A stretch of DNA of 64,000 nt from Chrysopilus asiliformis (taxonomy: Eukaryota > Arthropoda > Insecta > Diptera > Rhagionidae), in NCBI GenBank assembly GCA_964034945.1, contig OZ035962.1, positions 102,622,784 to 102,686,783 of the forward strand. Reading direction: 5' to 3'. Below the pieces are notes generated by a model, which had not been told where the DNA came from, ran no database searches, and was given only the letters and a program-made list of their open reading frames with translations. Shown piece by piece: positions 1 to 14,095 of this stretch. Both the position numbers and the translations under genes were made by a program. Numbering within the stretch: the stretch's first letter is position 1; each line of letters opens with the position of its first letter.

Positions 1-790
1 CATACAAAAAAAAAATATAAATTCGTGTTTTCAATTATTGTCAAGGATTACATTTTAAAGCATAAAGCATATATAAATCGTATGTGTACCGTCCTTCTTT
101 AAATATCTGAATCTGTTAACATAAAATCACTACAGTTTAACTAGTAGTATATTTCATACTCAACATAGTCTAATAATAATAATAAATTATGATAATAAAT
201 TATTATCACATATGTGGTAATGAAATAATTAACAACTAATGTTCTGTATGAAGCTTATGCTCTTATCTCAACATACAACATAACGTTAACGGGGTTTTGA
301 CGCGTAACGTGTCCTTAAAGTGGGTAACCTACCCGTTTCTCTTGTGGTGTGTGTGTGTATGTTTGTTATTTTTTTTTTGTTCACTTTGAAACAAATTTCG
401 GTTTCTATTGTTTTATGGTTTTGGTGAATGATGCCTAATGGCCTTTTGAGGTAAAGTTCTCAACATAATGGAATTGGTTACTGTGAAGGAATTCGAAATG
501 GAATAAGATAAATAGGCAAAGGAAATTTAATTTTCTTTTATCGGAAAAGTGAAAATTTTTGAGAAGCATCTGTGTGCCTACTAAATCGGTTAAAAATTGG
601 ATTACGAGTTCATTTCAATTAGGCAGAAAAAGGAAAATTAATATTTAAATTTCGGTGTTCGGTGCGATAAATTTGTGCTTTTTATGGTTTAATCAATAAC
701 CCATCAATTAAAAAACTGCTGGGAAATTAAGTGGAGTTATTGGGATTAACGTTGGTGGATTATAGTACGTTAAACGTGGTGAACAATTCA
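1..790. other. AT-rich sequence upstream of candidate exon
   Basis: No ORF or repeat family used elsewhere in this annotation is recognisable here. The segment holds a short GT tract near 345-358 and otherwise unstructured AT-rich DNA. If the small exon at 791-823 is real, the right part would be promoter and 5' UTR; no convincing TATA box or initiator was found. Confidence 0.3.
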
Positions 791-823
791 ATGGCGGCTA
801 AACCATTTCCTCGAACTCAATCT
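791..823 (+). CDS. possible first coding exon (11 codons plus splice donor)
   Basis: An ATG in good insect context (AATTCAATGG) opens an 11-codon frame reading MAAKPFPRTQS, followed exactly at a codon boundary by a consensus donor, GTAAGT, at 824-829. Such a short exon is too small for ORF finders. I do not recognise the peptide and found no downstream exon that clearly joins to it, so the gene would need a large intron running right through repeat-rich DNA. Chance ATG-to-donor combinations are common, so this is a candidate only. Confidence 0.3.
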
Positions 824-1563
824 GTAAGTGACAAAAAAAAATCCTCACTGACTTTTAATTAAATTCTTTTTTTTTGGGGTTTGAAAAGGGTTTGAATATG
901 TAGTTATTAAATACTTTTCTCTTATGTATTCTCCGTTAATTGTAGAAATTTAATGAAATATGAAGGTTAAGTTACATGGATCGGGAAATTTTAATTGGGT
1001 GGTCTTACTAAATTGAAATCCCTTTTAAAGGTTATCTTAAATTTAATATATGTATTTTTTGGCATGTTTAAACAATCGGAGTTTTGAGGAGATTCTTTAA
1101 ATTACAGAATCACAGCTACGGTAGGCGGTTCATGAAAATATAAATGTTTATTATGCATGATATGTGAAAATTTATCACTGCGTTAACGGCGTTAAAATTT
1201 CACAACATATTTTGGAGTATTACAAAATTATAAAATGTCTGCAACACTTTCTATTAACTTCACGTAGGTATGGGTAGGTATGTTTCAAATCTTATAGCCT
1301 TATTTTGATTCATTTCTACGTACCCGATTGACTTGAAATTTTGCACACATATACAGTCCGAGCGTAATTTTGATTTTCTGAGGTCAAAATTTTAAAATTC
1401 GGGAGCCGAAGATGCTATAAATATAACACCGTTTTTTTCGAAAACAATTCCAGAAACAAATTTCAATTTTAAAATTCAAAGCGGAAGATGCTATAAATAT
1501 AACGACGTGATCGTTTTTTGAAAAAAAAAAAAAATAAATCCGGACACAAACTCGTTCATATGG

Positions 1564-1886
1564 TCACCGCGAGCACGTTTGCAGATTGATTCTTTGGAGC
1601 CAATTTTCCACCACCCTTCCACACATATCGGCCGGAACGTTGGCAATTTCGCGTTCGATATTGTTCCTGAGCTCCTCTAACGTTGTTGGCTTGTTGGCAT
1701 AAACCAACGACTTAACATAACCCCATAAAAAGAAATCCAACGGCGTTAAATCGCATGAGCGAGTGGCCATTCGACCGGACCATTTTTCGAGATTACACGA
1801 TTACCGAACTTCTCTTTCAGTAAGTTTTAATTATTTCAGTAAGTTTTAATAATTTCCAAACGTTGCTCGTTCGTGAAGTTCACCAT
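1564..1886 (-). pseudogene. mariner (DD41D, rosa-like) transposase remnant
   Basis: On the minus strand an ATG at 1886 opens with MVNFTNEQRLEIIKTY, a typical mariner N-terminus, and then hits stops. About 20 codons later the C-terminal part resumes (KEKFGNRVISKNGPVEWP), shifts frame by an indel, and continues as RSCDLTPLDFFLWGYVKSLV to the stop at 1564-1566. The middle of the transposase, with the first two catalytic Asp residues, has been deleted. The CDLTPLD block is the third catalytic site of the same clade as the copy at 33208-34126. A 19-bp tandem duplication at the deletion joint (about 1816-1853) marks the break. No terminal inverted repeats were found, so this is a dead fragment. Confidence 0.8.
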
Positions 1887-1889
1887 GAT

Positions 1890-3000
1890 AAAAATGTAAA
1901 CCTTGACTGACGTTTTAAGCATTGCCAGATCATAAAAAAAGTTTTAGGGTGCGTTTTTATTAAAATACAAAATTGTTATGTCCTTATTGAAAGACCCTCT
2001 ACTAGAAAAATTTAGAATATCTCAGCTTCATCGAAAATTCCCATGCATTTCTAACAAATTCATTCACAATTCAACAATTACTATATGAAATTAATGTCAA
2101 TTATCATTTTTGGTGTACGGTACGTATTTGCCACTAGAAGTGTATGTCATTTAATGGCAGATACGTGCCGTCTACCAAAAATGCTAGTCGGGGATATTCA
2201 TATTTATAAATTTTTTATTATTTACTGACCTAAATAATTTTTCGAATATTTATTGTTATTCGAAAGAATTGTGATGATTTCGTATTGGGAATCTCCTTCA
2301 ATCTTTAAATATACATAAGTACTATAGAAAGTTTTCTTTATAGGTTTTTCATGTTTTCTCTGTTACATTTTCCCAAACTGAAAATATATCCCTAGTGGCT
2401 GTGGTATGGAATTTTTTCATGGAAATATTTCCTTTGTCAGTGAGTTCTTCATCACATATCACAGTTGGATAGCAAAAAGGAAAAGTAAATTCTGTGGTTT
2501 TTCTCCTACCAGATTATACATGGCAGCAAAGCATCCCTAAATCTGAACTTTTTTACCGATTTAAGTTGAAAGAAATATATCTGTTTAATATTCCGGAGGG
2601 TATTGATTATCGAATATAAACATCAGCGATGATTTATATGACTCAAACTATAGCACGGCTGATTAAAAATATTGAAAATATATCAAAGATTATTTTTTTG
2701 CTAAGAATGTAGCACTATTTTTGATGTAGTTATTAAATTAATAAAAACGATATCAAGCTAATTTCATCGCCAATTGCGTTTATTAACTTGAAAAATGAAC
2801 AAACTTTTAATTGAATGAAAATTTTTCTTGAAAAATCATCTGCAAATTAACACATAAGTTTTACTAACAACGCAACATAGGTACATATTATTTTAATTAA
2901 AGATTGATTATGTACGAAGTTAATTCATTAATTTAAATTTTGATCTATATAAAGATGAATAATTTTTTCATTGAAGAATTATCTCATTATGCTTCTCTTA
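1890..3000. other. unannotated AT-rich intergenic DNA
   Basis: Nothing assignable is seen. There are no ORFs of note and no repeat shared with the rest of the window. Confidence 0.5.
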
Positions 3001-3324
3001 TGATGATAATTTTCCCACCATGCACGAGGGATCTCTACTTTATTGCAACAAGGCAAATGGACACGTCTCTGAGAGTCGCTCGCGGAAACCCGCAAAAACT
3101 CGCGAGCTAGTTTCTGCGAGCTGTCAAAAGTGGTTCTACTACGAACGGCGTTTGAATTTCGCTAGTAGCTCTCGAGAACTCGCCAAAACAAGTTGTCAAA
3201 AAAATCAAGATACTGGTCTTGAAAAGAGAAAAATCGCCGAAATTAACTCTCAAATGGACAACCTCCTACGAGTAACTGTCGAGAGTTTTTGGGAATTACT
3301 CGCGTATTTACTCTCATGTGGAGC

Positions 3325-3790
3325 GGCACCTTAATACCCGTCCGTACATGCCAGTGGCGTGCTGAGCTCAAATCATTGATTTTATTACCCGTCCGTACCT
3401 GCAAGTGGCATGCTGAGCCCAAATCCTTGAGGTGCGCAGCATTTTCTATAGATACAATATATCAAATTTCTCTTTTCGGACCTGTATAGTAAGATGTTTC
3501 CTGTTATCGGCTCACCTTTTACCACTGCAGAAGAGATTTGAATACGGCTTTCAATGTGGGACAGGTCGATCATAAAGGAAACTTCTCGCTTGCTCATACC
3601 ACTCCCCTCTACATGATACGAGCCCCCTCTCCTGCTATATCCTAAACTACTAAATGGATTTTTATGCGTTTTTTAATGTTGAATAGAAAATCTGTCAAGG
3701 AAAATTTTCGCCCACTAAAACCACCCTTACATGCTGCGAACCCCCTCTTTAGCTATCGCCGAAGCTATTGTGTGGATTTTCAACATATGT
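3325..3790. repeat. two local tandem duplications
   Basis: A unit of about 56 bp carrying 'acccgtccgtac' and 'gtggc(a/g)tgctgagc' occurs twice in a row between about 3336 and 3425. A second, more diverged pair follows: the block 'catgatacgagccccctc' near 3613 reappears as 'catgctgcgaaccccctc' near 3731. The ORFs across this region change frame between units and look non-coding. Confidence 0.6.
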
Positions 3791-4008
3791 CACAAAATAA
3801 ATGCAAAAACCTTAAGTGTCCGGCGCTGGGGGGATTCGCTCTATTTCCTACCTCCCAAGCAGATGGAAAAAACCTTCGCGATTTTCCAACCTCAGATGGC
3901 AAGACGGCGTGGGCCAGGATACGAAGAAAATTGGAGGACATCGGCAAGTGACCGGGATCACTAGCGAGAGACATTGCGGCAGGCCAAGACCAGAAACTGG
4001 TTGTAGTG

Positions 4009-6390
<2,382 letters not shown>

Positions 6391-6391
6391 C

Positions 6392-6655
6392 CCAATACGA
6401 ACGAAAATGTTTTTTGCGAATATCTCAAAACCGGTGCATCTTATCAAGAAAGTTCAAGAACTTAGGATATTCTACATAAAACTCCCAAACATCAAAATCC
6501 GATTGGAATAAATTAAAAAAAATCTTATTGGAAAGTTTGACTTCAAAGTTGAATTTTGATACAACTGTACTACGTTCACTTAAACTTCGAACAATGCCAT
6601 ATCACCATACGGGTTTTCAATAATTTCCAGATTGGCAATCATAGCTTATGTTAAG
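6392..6655 (-). repeat. repeat family A, partial copy
   Basis: Matches the inner half of family A (see 9269-9862) in the same orientation: 'acgaacgaaaatgttttttg', the 'catcaaaatccgattggaat' block and 'accatacgggttttcaataa'. The end with the (GACA/GACG)n tract and the 'tatacccgtatggtg' terminus is missing. Confidence 0.8.
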
Positions 6656-6666
6656 TCTTTAGTATT

Positions 6667-7600
6667 CAACTTGTATTTTCTTTAAAGTTGTTAAGAAAGT
6701 GCTTTCTGGAACCTGAAACGAAAATATTTTATCTTAATAAAAAAAAATTCAATTTATCTTAAATGTTGTAAATTGAAAGCACTTCAAACAATGTTACTTT
6801 CTTTCTTGATAGAACTTAAAAATGGAATATTTCATCCTCGTAAATTTTCTGAGTACAACTCAAAAGATATTTAATGAGATGATTTAAAAATATAAACAAG
6901 GTTCGCAATTTAAAAAAAAAAAGTAATATTCTCTAGCGTCTTAATGGTACATGCAACTTTAAACTTACTGCTTTTGATTTTTTATGTAATTTTCTCTTCA
7001 AATCGAATTAAACCAAGGTATTCATTAGTACATCATTTAATTCTAAGTAAGTATCAGTTTACCTGCTTATAAGTTCTATTAAAGTGCTACGCAAAAAAAA
7101 AACCCTTTTCCAGTCCCTTGTATTTACTCTATGTTTAAATTTAATGATTTCCTTGATTACTTTTTCGCTAAGCAAGAAGAAAAGTTATATAAAATATTCC
7201 TTTTAATCTTAACCTTAGCCATTACTATTTCGTATCGCCTCATTACCCATCATTTAAGACTGTTTGTTCAGTATTAAACTTGTATTAGCATAATATACGA
7301 AAAACAAAATTGCCGACCTTCTTGATAAATTAAATTAATTTTGAGTCTTGAGCAATGAAATTATATTGCTTGATAAAGTAGGTATACAATTTCAAAAATA
7401 GGCTTCGTATTGACATTTTTGGTGAATTATTCCGACATTGAAAAAAAAATGTTTTTTTAAGTGTGTAGCTAGAAATTTATATTGAAGAATTTGTTTACGA
7501 ATATTTGATGGTTTTAGAGCCTATAAAATATATATTTCTTAAAGTATCGTTTCACGTGAACAGAGTTAAAATTTTTTTCTTTTTAATTTGGCTTACCTAA
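6667..7600. other. unannotated AT-rich intergenic DNA
   Basis: No gene, clear repeat or structured element could be supported here. Confidence 0.4.
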
Positions 7601-7606
7601 TGCACT

Positions 7607-7976
7607 GTTTCCTAACCGGTGATTCGCCTCCCCAAAAATGGTAGGGTGACCATACGTCTCCGATTTGCCGGGACCGACCCGGATTTAAGCATGTTATCCC
7701 ACCGTCCCGGAATCTAAATTTTAAACGGAGTTTAGTCATGAAATCCAAAATTTTCCCCTGCGGCGCAATTTTTTCTATTGATTTGACAAAATTATTTTAT
7801 TGGCTGATATAGGATAAACATTTTATTAATTTAACAACGATTTTATCCATACGACCAATTTTTTCTTTGAGTGTATAACCTTTTGAGCATATTTGAAAAA
7901 GGAAGTTTGGAACTGTTTATAACTTTAAATTTCGAAAACAGGGGTCTGTTTGGTTAAAGGGTTGGGAGCCGTTGCT
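7607..7976. mobile_element. possible old hAT-like insertion
   Basis: The segment is flanked by 'taatgcac' on the left and 'taatgtac' on the right, an 8-bp direct repeat with one mismatch as hAT elements make. The right end reads 'gggttgggagccgttgctc', which resembles the reverse complement of hAT termini of the CAGCGGTTCCCAACC type; the left end is eroded. It also contains the 'gggtgaccatacgtc' motif seen near 20105-20128 and 26721-26733. Tentative. Confidence 0.35.
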
Positions 7977-8030
7977 CTAATGTACTGTTAGAGCTGTTAA
8001 AAATAAATTTTAAAACACCAGTTGTTGCGG

Positions 8031-8064
8031 TGAGGTGGGGTGGGGGTTGGGGGAGGTGGTGAAA
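8031..8064 (+). other. G-rich tract with quadruplex potential
   Basis: Three runs of four to five G separated by one to two bases, followed by two GG pairs, lie within about 30 bases. It could fold into a G-quadruplex on the plus strand. No gene is nearby. Confidence 0.5.
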
Positions 8065-8089
8065 TGTTTTGAAATTAATCGTGAAAATT

Positions 8090-8190
8090 TTGAAATTCAT
8101 TGAATCGTGAAAATTTGATCAGAGTAAAGAGGATTTGTTTCAATCGTGAAAATTTTGATCAGAGTAAAGAGGATTTGTTTCAATTTTTGT
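8090..8190. repeat. short tandem duplication
   Basis: The block 'cagagtaaagaggatttgtt' occurs twice in a row (about 8119 and 8159), each copy preceded by a variant of 'aatcgtgaaaattttg'. Confidence 0.7.
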
Positions 8191-8323
8191 TTGTGATTAC
8201 ATGAAAAACGTTATCAAAATTTCAAAATTTTTTGTTTTCAAAATATAACGCAAAAAGCGCCGCAATAGTATCCCATTATTGAAAACTACGTAATGAAATA
8301 CACCGCAGGCGATTATTTTAATA

Positions 8324-8920
8324 AAACATAACAAAAGCTATAATTGCCAATCTGGCAATCATTGGAGACCCGTATGGTGATATTCGTATCAAAATTCGAA
8401 CAGTTGTACCAAAATTCCACTTTGAAGTCAAATTTTTCAATAAGATTTTTTAAAATTTATTCCAATCGGATTTTGATGTATGGGAGTTTTATGTAGAATC
8501 ATATTCTAAAAAACTTTTGTTCTTGCACTTTTTTGATAAGATGCACCGTTTTTGAGATATTCGCAAAAATCGGTTTCGTTCGTATGGGGGGTACCCCCCC
8601 TAATGGTTCATTTTTGCCCAGTAACGAACTTAGCCTCGAATTTTACGAAAAACGGACCTGTGCAAAATTTCAAGTCTGTAGCTCAATCCGTGCGCCCGCA
8701 ATCCGCGCCACAGACAGACGGACAGACAGACGGACGGACAGACAGACAGACGGACAGACAGACGGACAGACAGACGGACGGACATGCAAAATTCAATTTT
8801 TTTTATCATTCTAAACACACTGGTGTAATTCATTTTTGTGTGTGATGACGGGATCTTGGCGTTACAAACGGTAAAGCAAAGTTAATATACCCTTTGGTTT
8901 CACCATACGGGTATAAAAAT
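8324..8920 (+). repeat. repeat family A, near-complete copy (plus orientation)
   Basis: About 600 bp running from 'acaaaagctataattgccaa' to 'caccatacgggtataaaaat'. It contains a (GACA/GACG)n tract at about 8710-8783, the block 'tcaatccgtgcgcccgcaat' and the conserved end 'taatataccctttggtttca'. The sequence 'cccgtatggtga' near the left end recurs inverted near the right end. The ORFs across it are threonine/aspartate/arginine repeats from the microsatellite and not real proteins. Similar repeats with a 'gtccgtccgtctgtctg' stretch and 'acttgaaattttgc' are known to me from muscoid flies; their class is unsettled. Confidence 0.85.
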
Positions 8921-9268
8921 GTGTTAGACGCAATAATTTCTGAGTAATTTCTGTGCAACCGAGGTTCCACTGTATAAAGTTTTATAATCAATATTTATAA
9001 TGGTGCAAAATGATCACAAAAAAATTCCTGCTTTTTTTAAATCCTTTAAAAAGCTCGTGTATCATGTTTCACGATTGATTTTCCATGAAAATAATGATTA
9101 ATTTAATTAAGTGAAATGGAGTTTTATGAGTTAATTTTATTTTCTGCAATATTTTTTTATCAAGTCGTAAAAACGATTGAATCATATTATATCAAAATTT
9201 AATTATTTTTCGGCACTAAAGCTGAAATTCAATAAAAAGTGAATTGTAATCACAAAAAAAGTTCCACC

Positions 9269-9862
9269 TTTTTATACCCGTATGGTGAAACCAAAGGGTA
9301 TATTAACTTTGCCTTACCGTTTGTAACGCCAAGATTCCATCATCGCACAAAAAAATGAATTACACCAGTGTGTTTAGAATGATAAAAATATTTAATTTCT
9401 GCATGTCCGTCCGTCTGTCTGTCTGTCCGTCTGTCTGTCCGTCTGTCCGTCTGTCCGTCCGTCTGTCTGTCTGTGGCGCGGATTGCGGGCGCACGGATTG
9501 AGCTAGAGACTTGAAATTTTGCACAGATTCGTTTTACGTAAAATGTGAGGCTAAGTTCGTTAATGGGCAAAAATGGACCATTAGGGGGGGTACCCCCCAT
9601 ACGAACGAAAACGTTTTTTGCGAATATCTCAAAAACGGTGCATCTTATCAAAAAAGTCCAAGAACAAAAGTTATTTAGGATATGATTCTACATAAAACTC
9701 CCATACATCAAAATCCGATTGGAATAAATTTTAAAAAATCTTATTGGAAAGTTTGACTTCAAAGTGGAACTTTGGTACAACTGTTCGAATTTTGATTCGA
9801 ATATCACCATACGGATTTTCAATAATTGCCAGATTGGCAATTATAGCTTTTGTTATGTTTAA
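9269..9862 (-). repeat. repeat family A, near-complete copy (minus orientation)
   Basis: Starts 'tttttatacccgtatggtga' and ends 'gcttttgttatg'. It is the mirror image of the copy at 8324-8920 with a spacer of about 350 bp, so the pair forms a large inverted repeat. Confidence 0.85.
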
Positions 9863-10640
9863 AAATATTTCTAATTACCGACAAAATTACAAGTAGAAAA
9901 CTTTATTGGACAATGATCCAAAGACCTTGGAAAAATGCTGCATCGGAGGTTCTTTTTAATTTCAAGAAAATCATTTGCAATAAATCAATTCGAAAGAGGA
10001 ATATGAAAATCCACAAAACTTTAATCTGATAAACTGTAAGAAAAGTGGCTGCAAATGCAGATACATGAGAAAATCGCATAATAAGATTTTGTATGGCGAG
10101 GTGCCTATAAGTGTATAATAGATGATCGAAATGGAAGAGAAAATATTTTTTCGGGTGAATGGTGTTGAAAAGGGATACCCGCCCTTTAGCCATCCAGCGG
10201 CGACCTTTTGTGATTTTTTTTCTACTGTATGTGAGACCATATAAGGATTTTATTTATAAAAATAACTTCAAGTGTATTATATGGTTGGCTTCTTGTACGC
10301 ATATCTAAATTGGGTACAGGGATACGACAGTGGTGGGTTGAGTGATAAGAAAATTTGCTGGTGGGTTGAGTGATAAGAAGATTTTCGGGTTGCTTTCCTT
10401 TTTATTCGAGAGGTTCAATGTTGTTAAAGGATTCTTTTTTTTGTCTGGGACATCGTTCCCTTGTAATATTGGCGAACATAATGTTTTCAATGACTTGCCG
10501 AATACCACTAAACGGGTAACATGTCATCAAAATGACAAATTGAGGAATCGCTTAAAAGGTTAGCAGAGGTTTTGTAGTTAAATTGAAACAGGTAAATAAA
10601 TGAAATCAACAATCGGATTAGTATTTTTTTTTGGAATTTC
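9863..10640. other. unannotated intergenic DNA
   Basis: No gene can be supported. A short direct repeat, 'ggtgggttgagtgataagaa', occurs at about 10332 and 10360. Confidence 0.4.
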
Positions 10641-10729
10641 GGGAAAAGTAATTTTGAAAATTTTTGCGGTCTTCAGAAAATCTTTCCGTAATTGTTTTTT
10701 GCCTTTCTTGTGGCACTAAATCACTTGCG

Positions 10730-11040
10730 AAATCGAAATCAGAACGGGGCCCCGGACGTCACCGAAACATATACGCATCGACTCAGTTCGATGAGTTCGC
10801 AGCATATCTCTCTGTGTGTGTGTGTGTGTCTAACGAAAATTGTAAGATCGACTTTTACCAGTAAACTTTAACCGAAAAAATCTTATGAAACGCAATTTTG
10901 GAAAAAAATAATCGTTTTCGAGAGAATCTTTTTTTGATTTGTATGGTGGAGGGAGAGATAGGGGGCTATTTTTTTCATTTTCGGGCGGGTTTTTACATTT
11001 GATAAAAGCCTGTTCTGTGCCAAATTTCAACTTTTTACCT
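10730..11040. repeat. repeat family D copy with GT microsatellite
   Basis: Contains a less AT-rich block with 'ggggccccggacgtc' and 'cgactcagttcgatgagttc', a GT tract at about 10810-10830, then 'gatcgacttttaccagtaaa' and 'gataaaagcctgttctgtgc'. The same order of blocks recurs in 18550-18660 and 19260-19720, and parts recur at 52690-52980 and 61560-61690. Old, degenerate and of unknown class. Confidence 0.6.
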
Positions 11041-11199
11041 AAAATTTGTTGTCACTTATTTAAGATATTTTTGTTTCATTTTATCTCGCTTTTCTTTTTT
11101 TTCCCTTTTTAGTGCTTTTTTCTAATAAAATTTTTTTTTACTTTTTTTAAATTTTTTCTTTATTTGATCTTTTATAGTCATTTAGTGTTTGATTAGTAT

Positions 11200-11535
11200 T
11201 ACTTAAAACGAGTGTCTTTCGCATATAATATAGTTTTTATCCGTTTATATATAGTTTTTAGACTTCGAATATATATCCTTGCCTTTGAGATATCCTTACA
11301 GACTTCTTAATGTCAGAATCGGAAAAACCACAGAAAAAATTGTTTCCGGAAAATTTTTAGCAAAGTATAATCGCGTCATCCTTACATTACCTTCCATAAT
11401 CCTTTCAAAATTCTTAATGTCAGAATCGGGATCAGCGACCCCGAAAAACCACAGCCAAGTATATTCACGTTATCCTTACAGGACCTTCTCTTGTCCTTAC
11501 AAGGACGAAGTAATGAGAATATTGTTTCGTAATCG
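11200..11535 (-). repeat. repeat family C copy
   Basis: Contains 'cctttgagatatccttacag', 'cttaatgtcagaatcgg' twice and 'gatcagcgaccccgaaaaac'. It is the reverse complement of the plus-strand copy at 38540-38835. Inner sub-units repeat two to three times with small changes. Confidence 0.65.
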
Positions 11536-11541
11536 GACTTA

Positions 11542-11895
11542 AGGTAGAAATAGACGCTGCGATGGTCGTACCGACTTGTGTTGGACCGATATCGGGCCGA
11601 CGGTTGTATACAGCACACACACGATACGATCTACTTGCGATTTGATCGAATAATCAGTTTTTACTAGCAAATATCACTCGAGCACAATTGTGAAATAATA
11701 TCGTATCGACGGTCGCATGGCAGACCACAAACGATACAATCTGTCGCATGCGACCGCAGGTTTTGGCTCAGCGACGTACGACCGTGCGATATCGGGCCCA
11801 ACCGTCATTTCGTGCGCATACACTATACAATTATCGCATGCAATCGCAAATCGGCCCGACGATTTTACCGACCATCGCAGCGTCTATTTCTACCT
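11542..11895. mobile_element. MITE with 3-bp TTA duplication (Harbinger-like)
   Basis: A 354-bp element with long terminal inverted repeats: 'aggtagaaatagacgctgcg' on the left and its exact complement on the right, extending through 'atggtcg'. Target-site duplication is TTA at 11539-11541 and 11896-11898, which fits PIF/Harbinger preference for TWA. The interior is less AT-rich, with repeated CGATACGATC-like and 'gtcgcatgcgac' palindromic motifs. It lies directly beside the family C copy. No transposase is encoded. The superfamily is inferred from the duplication only. Confidence 0.8.
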
Positions 11896-11898
11896 TTA

Positions 11899-14090
11899 CG
11901 TATGTAATTTCAAGTCAATCGGTTGAGTGGAAGTGGGTCAAAATTAGATAGCAAGATTTGACCCCGACAAACAAATAGAAACGAAGACAAGTTAAATAAT
12001 AGCTTGTAAAATCTGCAGACTTGGTTTTTGTAAGTGTTTCTTGGTTGATATAATAACAAAACCTATTTATTCAGACAAACCAAATCTCAGAAAAATCAAA
12101 TACCCTTAGACCGAAATCACATAACAAATCTGTTCATATTTTAAATTTATCCGAAATACCTTCGGTTGATGCTTCAGTAAACTTTTTTTTCCAAAAGCTT
12201 TTTACCATCTTTTGAAATTAGTAACAAAAGTCCCTATTTACCGACACGAAAAAAATAAACGAATCACAGGTTAATACGATTTTCCAGAAATTTGTAAGTC
12301 AATAATGTTGTTTTTCAGTATTTTCTCCATGCGTTTTTCCATAATTCTCCTGTCAGATTTCATGTCGCAAACTCTGTTGATATTTACAAAATTTGCCTTG
12401 ACATTCTGACCTAAAAATATTCGATGCCTTTCGTCCAATATAATTCCTTGCCCTATACTCTAATCAAATGTGTTGCGTTGTTGGTGGAAAATGATTTCAA
12501 AATGAAAATCGGCATTCAACGTCGTTGTCTTGTGACTTTATTCACTCTTTTGGAATTGAAAAATGGCTCCAGTGAATTTAGAATCGTATTTTACGTGACA
12601 AATTCGCTAGATCGGATTTCGTTTTCCCTACATTTCATTTTGCCTTTCCGGGCTCTTGTTCTTGGTTAGATATCAAAATCTATGGTAAAGAAAATATATT
12701 TCTAATAAGAATGCATGGCGGCGTGGTACTGAAGTGAAAATGTTGGTAAGAATCGAAGGGAGATGGGGGGAGAAAAAGCTTTTTGGTTGTCATAAAATAA
12801 GGGCACATCGGTCGTCTTAAAAACGTGTACGCATTTTTGGAGCCGTCAAATAAATTATCCAGACGGTCCGATGAATAAATGTAATGGAAAACAGAAAATA
12901 AAATTTCAACATAAAAATTCTGTAGACTGTATAAAGTAGAAATAAATAGCAGAATTTGAAATATTCTCTGCTTTCACGTACCATTTTATCTTAAAGTACA
13001 CGCACGAGGAATGTGTAATACTCGTATAAAATTATTTTGTACCTCATATACTCGTATCTTTAGCTAACACTCGTCGGACATTTTTTTTTATTTTATTTTA
13101 TTATTAAATCACCAACATCAGCATAAAATTTGAAAGGTGTTTATATGCGGCTGTTATGATTTTATAAAAAGTATTTTTGGTTGAATGTGGCTATCAATTT
13201 TAATATGGACGCTATTTATTCAGAAATACTACGAAAAAATATTCCAACCTGAAATAAATATAAACAATTGCTCGTATCTTTTGGGTTGCGATAACCAAGT
13301 ATATTTCTTGGCCATTTTAAGCTGAAAAATTTCTGATGTGAGTTTGTCAAAGTACTAAACATGCACGAATATTTTATCATATTCATTTTCAATATATTGT
13401 AATCACAGAAATATATCCCATAGAATGCGCCTTACTTGAAAAGCCCGTATAAAGAAATGGGCCAAAACACTAATGCTTTCTCTATTTTCATAAGCCTAAA
13501 ATTTATTTGCATACCATACTGAAATGAATCCAGAATTGCCAACTTTGCTTTTATCAAGTTTCAAATTAAAAATGAATTTTAGCTTTTAAGTGAACTACAA
13601 ACATTCTATATTCCAAAACGAAGCATGATATATTTATCTCCTTTCCCCATAATAATATTTTGACATTTCAGTGGCCTATTTGAGATAGCAAAACACGATA
13701 TCTATTCTAATTCCGATATCTGTGATTGTAATAGGCTAAGTTTGAACTACTGTTTGATAACTATTTTAAGTAGGCAAGGAAAAAAAGAAAGTTTTTGGTT
13801 TTATTATTCGCACTTAAGATTTTCAAGTCAACTGTCGGAATTTTTTAAAATTGTAAAAAAAAAATAAAAAACTTGAATAAATTAGTCTATTATAATATGG
13901 ATTTGAAAGTTTAGTTAAAAGTGAAGTAAAGCTAATCAACAACATTTAATCATTATCTGATACCTCCTTCCATTGGCGGCCATTGCTTGGCCTTGCAACT
14001 CTCTTCCTACCCACAGTCAATACCTCGATCGGAGTGGGATAACAGTTCCATTTTTTAAGAGCAAGATTTTGAACAATCAAACATAGAAAT
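11899..14090. other. unannotated AT-rich intergenic DNA
   Basis: No gene or recognisable repeat. The block near 13970-14030 ('tggcggccattgcttggcct') is less AT-rich than its surroundings but matches nothing I know. Confidence 0.4.
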
Positions 14091-14095
14091 ACATT

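Noticed and set aside
8533..8845. ORFs with TDRQTDGQTD-type repeats (also 9340-9651, 20305-20538, 58247-58558)
   Set aside because: They come from the (GACA/GACG)n tract of family A; the frame is not conserved between copies.
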